A stretch of 8,518 bases of DNA from NCBI GenBank assembly GCA_018224485.1, contig JAGTVE010000170.1, forward strand, positions 1-8,518, given 5' to 3'. Source of the DNA: Thioalkalivibrio sp. Its GTDB lineage: Bacteria > Pseudomonadota > Gammaproteobacteria > Ectothiorhodospirales > Ectothiorhodospiraceae. Position numbers and translations under genes: made by a program. Shown here piece by piece: positions 1 to 5,346 of this stretch (its first letter is position 1; the number at the start of each line of letters is the position of its first letter). A model generated the notes under the pieces. It had not been told where the DNA came from and searched no databases. It saw nothing but the letters and a program-made list of their open reading frames with translations.

Positions 1-810
1 CCGGAACAGGTTCGCGAAGGCGAGTACCTGCTGCGCGCCGGTGGGTGCGTCTCCTGCCACACCGGGGAGGCGGACGACGCTCCGTTCCTCGCCGGCGGCC
101 GGGCGATCGAGACCCCGGTCGGCACCTTCTACGGGCCCAATATCACGCCGGATCCGGAGACCGGGATCGGAGGCTGGTCGGAACGCGATTTCGAGCGGGC
201 GCTGCGGCATGGCCGCAGTCCCACCGGACGCCACTACTACCCGGCCTTCCCCTATACCTCCTACACGCGGATGCGTTCCGGGGATGTCGCCGCGCTCTGG
301 GCCTATCTGCAGACGGTGGAGCCCGTGCAGCGCGAGAACCGTTCCCACGAGCTCGAGTGGTTCGCCCGCTTCCGGCCCGGGCTTGCGGTGTGGAAGTTCC
401 TGCACTTCCGCCCCGCGTCCTTCGAGCCGGATGCCGATGCCTCCGCCGAGTGGAACCGCGGCGCCTACCTCTCCAGCGCGCTGGCCCACTGCGCGGAGTG
501 TCACTCGCCGCGTACCCTCACCGGCGGGATCAAACCTGGCCTGCGCTACGCGGGGGCGCGCATGGCGGGCGGAGACACTGCACCGAATGTCACGCCGGAC
601 CGGGAGACCGGGATCGGTAGCTGGAGCGCGCGGCACCTGATGCGCTACCTGGATCTGGGCATGGATCCGGAGGGGGATTTTGCCGGCGGCGCGATGGGCG
701 ACGTGATCAGCGAGGGCACGAGCTTCCTGACCGATTCCGACCGCCGGGCGCTGGTCGTGTATTTTCGCTCGCTGGAGCCGATCCGGTACGAGTTGCCGCC
801 GGCGGAGTAG
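1..810 (+). CDS. Diheme c-type cytochrome, 3' part (5' end outside window)
   Basis: The frame is open from base 1 to the stop TAG at 808-810, giving 269 visible codons. Two covalent haem-binding motifs are visible: CVSCH at visible residues 16-20 and CAECH at 164-168. Each lies in one of two tandem class-I cytochrome c domains, and each domain carries an NITPDPETGIGGWS-like segment (residues 47-60 and 196-209). The Met in GGAMGDVI after the second domain is the likely sixth ligand of haem 2; for haem 1 the Met in YTRM is a candidate. This resembles the diheme cytochromes and cytochrome subunits that accept electrons from periplasmic or membrane-bound dehydrogenases (alcohol/aldehyde/gluconate type). 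The physiological partner cannot be named, because the upstream genes are missing. Export to the periplasm is inferred from haem c attachment; the signal peptide lies left of the window. The next gene is convergent, 91 bases away. Confidence 0.93.
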   Translation, partial: PEQVREGEYLLRAGGCVSCHTGEADDAPFLAGGRAIETPVGTFYGPNITPDPETGIGGWSERDFERALRHGRSPTGRHYYPAFPYTSYTRMRSGDVAALWAYLQTVEPVQRENRSHELEWFARFRPGLAVWKFLHFRPASFEPDADASAEWNRGAYLSSALAHCAECHSPRTLTGGIKPGLRYAGARMAGGDTAPNVTPDRETGIGSWSARHLMRYLDLGMDPEGDFAGGAMGDVISEGTSFLTDSDRRALVVYFRSLEPIRYELPPAE

Positions 811-901
811 CGGGCGCACGCGGGATCCGCCCCGGTCGGGTGCTCCGCCGGTCCCGTCGACGCCGTGTCCGCTGCCGACCATCCGGCGCGCCCTGGCCTG
901 C

Positions 902-1624
902 TCAGTCCCCGCGCCGGGTTCCGCGGCTGTCATCCGTCCGATCGGGCTCCGGCTCCGCGGATGCCGGTTCGTCCGCCCAGTCCGGATCGGTTTCGTCGGC
1001 GTCATCCGCTGAAAGCCGGATCCTCGCGGGCAACGGGTCCACCCGCCGCAGGAATGCCGCGGCCAACACGCCGGCAATGGCGCCGAACAGGTGGTACTCG
1101 AAGGAGATCGCGGGTTCCGACGGGATGATGCCGGAGGCCATGCCCCCGAACAGCAGGAAGACGACCAGCACCAGGGCGACGGAGAGTGCGTCCCGGCGCA
1201 GGATGCCCATCAACACCACGAAGAACATCAGCCCATGAGTCAGGCCACTGACGCCGATGTGAAAGCTCTCGCGCCCGAACAGCCAGACGCCGATACCGCT
1301 CAGCAGCCAGATCAGCGGCACGGCGTGGCGGGTGGCCCGCGGAAACCCGTACATTGCGATGATCCCGAGCCCGAGCAGCGGTGCGGTGTTGGACAGCAGG
1401 TGTGTCCAGGATTCGTGGATCAGCGGCGCGGTCACCACGCCCGGCAAGCCGATGAGCGTGCGCGGGAGTACACCGAGCCATGCGTAGCTGATACCGGTCA
1501 AGGCCTGTACCGCCGCGATCAGCCAGAGGCCGCTCACGGCGACAAGGGGCCAGAGCAGTGCCTGGATCAGCCGGCCCGGATTTCGGTTCGATGTCGGTGC
1601 GGTCGGCGGGGAGGGGTCGCTCAT
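902..1624 (-). CDS. Rhomboid family intramembrane serine protease
   Basis: This 240-residue membrane protein has the core of a bacterial rhomboid, an enzyme that cleaves transmembrane segments of other proteins inside the lipid bilayer. Six hydrophobic segments lie at about residues 22-42, 78-94, 101-117, 126-142, 146-166 and 178-193. The family signatures are present: HESWTHLLSN in the loop before helix 2 (H75 and N79 match the GlpG His/Asn pair that stabilises the oxyanion), GVSG with catalytic Ser126, and YHLFG with catalytic His178. There is no GlpG-like N-terminal cytosolic domain. Instead a polar, strongly acidic tail of about 40 residues follows the last helix. The ATG at 1624 is chosen because a weak GGAT stretch lies just upstream; ATG 1636, four codons earlier, is equally possible, and the frame stays open to 1780. 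The substrate is unknown. The gene is convergent with the cytochrome and divergent from the S8 protease. Confidence 0.93.
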   Translation of the reverse strand: MSDPSPPTAPTSNRNPGRLIQALLWPLVAVSGLWLIAAVQALTGISYAWLGVLPRTLIGLPGVVTAPLIHESWTHLLSNTAPLLGLGIIAMYGFPRATRHAVPLIWLLSGIGVWLFGRESFHIGVSGLTHGLMFFVVLMGILRRDALSVALVLVVFLLFGGMASGIIPSEPAISFEYHLFGAIAGVLAAAFLRRVDPLPARIRLSADDADETDPDWADEPASAEPEPDRTDDSRGTRRGD

Positions 1625-1663
1625 TCCATCCAACATAAGTGTTTCGAGGAACCTCGGGCAAGC

Positions 1664-1693
1664 AGTAGGTCCTAAGGTCAAGGATGTCGTCAA
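1664..1693 (-). promoter_or_regulatory. Possible sigma-70 promoter for the rhomboid gene
   Basis: Read on the minus strand, TTGACG (1688-1693) matches the -35 consensus at five of six bases. It is followed after 18 bases by CCTACT (1664-1669), a poor -10 with three of six matches. A transcript starting near 1657 would leave a leader of about 20-35 bases before ATG 1636 or 1624. The -10 is weak, so this is only a candidate. Confidence 0.25.
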
Positions 1694-1794
1694 TCGGCCG
1701 ATGATCAGCATAGGTTGCCTGTTTTCCGACCAGTCTCCCGTGAACACTGTTTTGGGGTTAACTGTCATGCCCGTAGGCAAGGCACCCCGGAGAA

Positions 1795-1891
1795 TGAAAA
1801 CCAGCCACGGAAGAACACGGAAGGCACGGACAAGAGTTTACAAGCCCATCATATTCCGTGATGTCCGTGTTCTTCCGTGGCTGGGTTTTCA
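1795..1891. repeat. Long inverted repeat (hairpin, REP/MITE-like intergenic element)
   Basis: The left arm at 1795-1821 and the right arm at 1864-1891 are reverse complements over 27 positions, with one extra base in the right arm. The shared core is CCACGGAAGAACACGGA. After a 3x3-base internal loop the pairing resumes with CACGGA (1825-1830) against TCCGTG (1855-1860). This leaves a terminal loop of 24 bases (1831-1854). The left arm is itself built from repeated CACGGA units. Short CACGGA(A/G)-type units in palindromic pairs recur between genes of many proteobacterial genomes (recollection, not searched here). The outer ends are AAAA on the left and TTTT on the right, so the stem could also act as a terminator in either direction. 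No transposase and no clear target-site duplication are visible. Confidence 0.85.
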
Positions 1892-1955
1892 CGCTAGCCT
1901 GGCGGTCGATTCACGGGATAGCGGGGCGCTGCAGAGGATGATCCAGTGGATCCGT

Positions 1956-1969
1956 GGGGGTGACCATTG
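1956..1969 (+). promoter_or_regulatory. Ribosome binding site that fixes a TTG start
   Basis: GGGGGTGA at 1956-1963 differs by one base from the ideal GGAGGTGA, and its G-run ends six bases before TTG 1967. An in-frame TGA at 1961-1963 rules out any earlier start. No ATG or GTG codon occurs in frame before the lipobox cysteine codon, so TTG is the only start that keeps the signal peptide. The nearby ATG at 1971 is in another frame. Confidence 0.75.
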
Positions 1970-4576
1970 AATGCAAGGGTAGTCCGAGGGACGATCACGC
2001 CGTTCATCCTTGCCCTGCTTCTGGCCGCCTGCGGAGGCGGCGATGGTGACGATGCCGCGGATCTGTATGAGGTGTCGGGATCGATTGTGCCCGAGGCGCT
2101 GACCAGGGCTGACACCGATACAAACGATCCGTTGACGCCGCTGGTTCGCAACAACCTCCCGGAAGAGGCGCAGCCGGTCATCTCTCCGGCCTTGATCGGC
2201 GGTTTCGTGGCGGCGCCCGGAACCGATACCCGTTTTGGTCCCGACGGAGACGAACAGGATGTATTTCGGGTGGATCTGCGGTCGGGAGAGAGGATCGTGC
2301 TGGATTTCCCTGATTCGCCTGAAGCGGATCTCGGCCTGTACCTGCTCGACGAGGATGGTGATGCCGTCGACGCGACGGTCGGGTCCTCCGCGCCGCTCAG
2401 CCTCGCCCCCCATTCTTCCGTTACCGATTCCTCCGGCACCTACTTCGTGGTCGTCCGTGCCTACTCCGGGGCCTCGAACTATGCCTTGCGCCTGGACGCC
2501 ACCCACTCCCTCGCACTGGAGTCCCGCCGTGCGGCCCGGGTTTCTGACGACTTCGTTCCCGGCGACCTGATCGTGCAGAGCACCCTCGATCGCGGAGTCA
2601 GCGCGGCGGGGGCGGCGCGTGGCATGGGGCTTCAGATCACCGCCGGGCATCCGGCGCGGGAGCAACTGTGGCGCATTCCGGAGGGTCGGGCCGGGCAGGC
2701 CATTGAGGCCCTGTCAGGGTGGTCTCCGGTGCCGCGACACCGGCTCCGCTGGATGGATCCGGTGCGTCAGGCGCGATACGAGACCCTCCGGGCCAGGATG
2801 GCGCTCAATGGGATGCCGGATGTCGAGACGGTTGCGCTCAACCATATCGTGCGGCCGACGCGTCTGCCCAACGATCCGTATCAGGATTTGCAATGGTTTC
2901 ACCGCAACATCGATCTGCCGCTCGCGTGGGACATCGCCACCGGGGAGCCTCCGGATCCGGAGGTTGTCGTGGCGGTGATCGACACCGGGGTATTCCTGGA
3001 TCACGAGGATCTCCGTGACCAGCTGCTTCCCGGCTATGACTTCATCGAGATGGAGCCCAGCGGCGACGACCCCGGGGACTCGCCAACGCTCGGCGCGAGC
3101 TCCTGGCATGGCACGCATGTCGCAGGCATCGCTGCGGCCGCCTCCGACAACGGTACGGGCGTCGCCGGGGTCTCCTGGGGCGCCCGCATCCTGCCGATCC
3201 GGACCCTGGGAGAGGGGGGCGGTACCCTCTATGACACCCTCCAGGGCATCCGCTATGCGGCGGGGCTTCCGAACGACTCGGAGACCGTTCCCGAGCGTCC
3301 TGCCGATGTGATCAACTTGAGTCTGGGTGGCGGTTCCTTCTCGCAGGAGCAGGCTGATCTGTACCAAAGCATTCGTGACGACGGGATCTTCGTTTTTGCG
3401 GCATCCGGCAACAGCGATGGGTCGGTCACCTTCCCGGCGGCCTACGATGCGGTGTTCGCGGTCGGCGCCACCAATGCATTGAACGAGCGGGCCTTCTATA
3501 GCAGTTTCGGTAACGAACTGGCATTCGTGGCCCCGGGTGGCGACATGCGCGAAGATCGGACCGCCGATGGCTACGCGGACGGCCTGCTCAGCACGCTGGT
3601 CGACGATACGAGCGGTTCCCGCGAGTCCAACTACGCCTTTTACCAGGGGACCTCGATGGCAACGGCGGTCGCCTCGGGAGTCGCGACGCTGGCGCGCTCG
3701 GTCGATCCCGCATTGCGCCCGGAGCGCTTTGAACAGCTCCTCGTCTCCGGGCTTCTGACCGATGATCTCGGTCCGGACGGCTGGGATGCGGAGACCGGCT
3801 GGGGGCAGATCAACGCACTCAGGATGTTGCTGGCCGTCACCGATGGTGGATCCGATCTTGGTCCGATCCTCGCGGCGGACCCGGGGCGCCTCGATTTCGG
3901 GCTGACCGAAGAACTGCTGGAATTCTCGTTGCGCAATGCCGGTAGCGGCTCGCTTCAGGTGACCGACGTGACCGCGGATACTCCCGGCGAGGTCGAGTGG
4001 ATGCTGGTCAACCCGAAGTCGGTTGACGAAGACGGACTGGGGTCCTACACCGTGATGGCCGAGCGCGACGGGCTCCCGGACGGAATCTACGAGGGGAGTA
4101 TACGGGTGCAGACGGAGTCGCTTGCGGATCTGGTCATCCCGGTGCTGCTGCGGGTGGCGGCACCGGAACTCGCCGTGGACACGGTGGGACGCATCTACGT
4201 GCTGCTTCTGGATGTCGATGGAGAGACGATTGCAGCGCAGGGGCTGGATCCGGAGGACGGCATCTACAGCTACCGCTTCGATGAAGTGGCTGCCGGTGAG
4301 TATCACATCGCCGCCGGCACCGATATGAATAATGATGGTTCCATCTGCGACGCTGGCGAGGCCTGCGGCTCCTACCCGACCCTGTCGTTGTTCGAGCGCA
4401 TCCGGATCGATCGGGATCGTGACGGGCTGGATTTCTCCGTGGGTTTTCGGGCGCGGGCGGGAGACGCGATCCTGGGTTCCGGGTTGGATATGCCTGGCGA
4501 TGGTCTGCAGGGTTTTGCCCGGCCGCAAGGACTGTCGTCCCGGAAGGGATCAGTGACTGGAAGGATTGCGCCGTAG
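1967..4576 (+). CDS. Subtilisin-like (S8) serine protease, multidomain lipoprotein
   Basis: This 869-residue secreted protease starts with TTG. Residues 1-22 form a lipoprotein signal peptide with lipobox LAAC, so Cys22 is the probable lipid anchor; Gly at +2 suggests the outer membrane. A Gly/Asp-rich linker follows. Residues 71-177 resemble a pre-peptidase C-terminal (PPC) beta domain, here placed before the catalytic domain. Residues 194-300 look like a propeptide of the VPGDLIV type. The catalytic domain is about 302-620, with the full triad Asp339 (VIDTG), His381 (HGTHVAG) and Ser563 (GTSMA), plus oxyanion Asn482 (ASGN). An Ig-like beta domain (about 632-735) follows, then a C-terminal beta domain (738-840) holding a calcium-type loop, DMNNDG at 786-791. 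Activity as a surface or periplasmic endoprotease is likely; its substrate is unknown. It has its own upstream region and no close operon partner. Confidence 0.95.
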   Translation: MNARVVRGTITPFILALLLAACGGGDGDDAADLYEVSGSIVPEALTRADTDTNDPLTPLVRNNLPEEAQPVISPALIGGFVAAPGTDTRFGPDGDEQDVFRVDLRSGERIVLDFPDSPEADLGLYLLDEDGDAVDATVGSSAPLSLAPHSSVTDSSGTYFVVVRAYSGASNYALRLDATHSLALESRRAARVSDDFVPGDLIVQSTLDRGVSAAGAARGMGLQITAGHPAREQLWRIPEGRAGQAIEALSGWSPVPRHRLRWMDPVRQARYETLRARMALNGMPDVETVALNHIVRPTRLPNDPYQDLQWFHRNIDLPLAWDIATGEPPDPEVVVAVIDTGVFLDHEDLRDQLLPGYDFIEMEPSGDDPGDSPTLGASSWHGTHVAGIAAAASDNGTGVAGVSWGARILPIRTLGEGGGTLYDTLQGIRYAAGLPNDSETVPERPADVINLSLGGGSFSQEQADLYQSIRDDGIFVFAASGNSDGSVTFPAAYDAVFAVGATNALNERAFYSSFGNELAFVAPGGDMREDRTADGYADGLLSTLVDDTSGSRESNYAFYQGTSMATAVASGVATLARSVDPALRPERFEQLLVSGLLTDDLGPDGWDAETGWGQINALRMLLAVTDGGSDLGPILAADPGRLDFGLTEELLEFSLRNAGSGSLQVTDVTADTPGEVEWMLVNPKSVDEDGLGSYTVMAERDGLPDGIYEGSIRVQTESLADLVIPVLLRVAAPELAVDTVGRIYVLLLDVDGETIAAQGLDPEDGIYSYRFDEVAAGEYHIAAGTDMNNDGSICDAGEACGSYPTLSLFERIRIDRDRDGLDFSVGFRARAGDAILGSGLDMPGDGLQGFARPQGLSSRKGSVTGRIAP

Positions 4577-4849
4577 CCTCTGCACGCGAGTTGATCGACC
4601 GCACTACCGTTCCCGGGGGCGGGATTATGGGTTTTGTCCCGTTGTCAGGCTAAACTAAGGGTTGGAGCGTAGACCGTCACTCGTGGATGGTCGTCGAGGA
4701 GAGGGCTTCCATGTGAGCCTTCCGGTCCCCCTGAACCGTGCTCCGCCTCCTCAATAAAGCGACGCGGCAACGAGTCCGAACGGTCACCTGGCACGTGCCT
4801 GGATGATCGCTGTCGCGCATATTCTCAACAGGAAGGAGAACAGCCCCTG
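4577..4849. other. Intergenic region after the S8 gene
   Basis: In these 273 bases I see no strong terminator: only a weak stem of CGGGA (4620-4624) with TCCCG (4637-4641), without a T-run. TAAACT at 4651-4656 resembles a -10 box but lacks a -35 at normal spacing. A micro-frame of 15 codons, 4803-4850, ends on the start of the next gene. Confidence 0.5.
4831..4838 (+). promoter_or_regulatory. Strong ribosome binding site of the small Arg/Gly protein
   Basis: GGAAGGAG contains a near-ideal Shine-Dalgarno core (AGGAG at 4834-4838). It ends 11 bases before ATG 4850, slightly longer than usual spacing. This is the main evidence that the 90-codon frame is translated, rather than the overlapping frames in the same GC-rich stretch. 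Confidence 0.7.
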
Positions 4850-5122
4850 ATGAACGACCCTCAAGCAGTCTCGCCGCGGCGCCGCCTGCAGGAACTGCTG
4901 GCGATCCCGGATAGCAAGCGCAGTGAAGAGGAATGGGACGAACTCATCGAGCTGGAGATCTCGCTGGCCTCGGTGAATCAGCTCGGCGAACCGGAAAAGC
5001 GCAACCGCCCCAACGGTGGCTCCGCCCCTTCCGGAGAAGGCCGTTCCGGGGGGCGCGGCCCGAGGGGCCGCAAGGGTGCACCGCGCCCCCAGCGCCGTCA
5101 GCCCCGGGCTGCCGGCAACTGA
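4850..5122 (+). CDS. Small hypothetical protein with Arg/Gly-rich tail
   Basis: I do not recognise this 90-residue protein. Residues 10-41 are predicted by eye to be helical and amphipathic, with an acidic patch (SEEEWDELIELE, residues 25-36). Residues 51-90 form a disordered basic tail with ten Arg, one Lys and ten Gly in 40 residues, including RGPRGRKG (69-76), and only one acidic residue. There is no signal peptide, membrane segment or cysteine. Such tails often bind RNA or DNA, or sit on ribosomal partners, but here that is only inference. A good Shine-Dalgarno sequence supports the ATG. The gene stands alone, 273 bases after the protease and 224 bases before recC, on the same strand as both. 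The split into a charged helix and an RG tail argues that it is real rather than a chance frame. Confidence 0.7.
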   Translation: MNDPQAVSPRRRLQELLAIPDSKRSEEEWDELIELEISLASVNQLGEPEKRNRPNGGSAPSGEGRSGGRGPRGRKGAPRPQRRQPRAAGN

Positions 5123-5310
5123 CGTCCGGCAACATCCCGCATCGCCCGGCCGACGATCGGCACGGCATCCGTCATTCCCCCGTCTCCTCGCCGAGCCTGC
5201 ACGCGTCCGGCGGCAAATGATGGCGTGATTCCGGCAGCCGCGACTCACTGAGTCCGTCAACGGCCACAGAGCGCTTCCTGTCACCTGTCGGGTTCTCTCC
5301 TCCCGCGGTC

Positions 5311-5319
5311 TGCTATCTT
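5311..5319 (+). promoter_or_regulatory. recC: Possible extended -10 promoter of recC
   Basis: TGCTATCTT is an extended -10 element (TG, one base, then TATCTT at 5314-5319, four of six matches to TATAAT). No good -35 box lies 16-18 bases upstream, which is tolerated in extended -10 promoters. A start near 5326 would give a leader of about 20 bases that still contains the ribosome binding site. Confidence 0.35.
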
Positions 5320-5332
5320 TCCGGCTTGGGCC

Positions 5333-5340
5333 GGAGAGGG
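5333..5340 (+). promoter_or_regulatory. recC: Ribosome binding site of recC
   Basis: GGAGAGGG lies six bases before ATG 5347. It favours this start over the in-frame ATG at 5380 (codon 12), which aligns with the E. coli RecC start but has no purine-rich stretch before it. Confidence 0.65.
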
Positions 5341-5346
5341 TCGGTA

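Larger units (their letters stand above)
1637..1966. other. Divergent intergenic region between rhomboid and S8 genes
   Basis: These 330 bases separate two genes transcribed away from each other, so both control regions should lie here. I see a weak minus-strand promoter candidate near 1664-1693 and the long hairpin repeat at 1795-1891. For the S8 gene I could not recognise a plus-strand promoter with good -35 and -10 boxes, either before or after the hairpin. The region is visibly less GC-rich than the genes around it. An open frame crosses it (1701-1970), but it runs straight through the hairpin and is not credible as a gene. Confidence 0.7.

Noticed and set aside
1701..1970. Open frame of 89 codons running into the S8 start
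   Set aside because: It reads through both arms of the hairpin repeat, has no clear ribosome binding site, and its translation reflects the repeat. The overlap of its TGA with TTG 1967 looks accidental.
2714..4528. Open frame of 604 codons on the minus strand, opposite the S8 protease
   Set aside because: It is a codon-bias shadow of the protease, which has a complete catalytic triad and signal peptide on the other strand.
902..4576. Rhombosortase with a GlyGly-CTERM substrate
   Set aside because: The rhomboid neighbours a secreted protease, which suggested this pairing. However, the S8 protein ends without a Gly-Gly motif, hydrophobic helix or basic tail, and it is anchored by an N-terminal lipobox instead.
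4790..4799. Perfect 10-base palindrome GGCACGTGCC as an operator
   Set aside because: Several 10-base palindromes are expected by chance in a window of this size, and no second copy or regulator gene supports it.
5110..5131. Stem TGCCGG/CCGGCA over the stop of the small gene as a terminator
   Set aside because: The stem has only six base pairs and a ten-base loop, with no T-run after it. Such stems are expected by chance in this GC content.
5321..5334. Small hairpin CCGGC-TTGG-GCCGG masking the recC ribosome binding site
   Set aside because: If the extended -10 at 5311-5319 is used, transcription starts inside this stem, so the full hairpin would not be in the mRNA.
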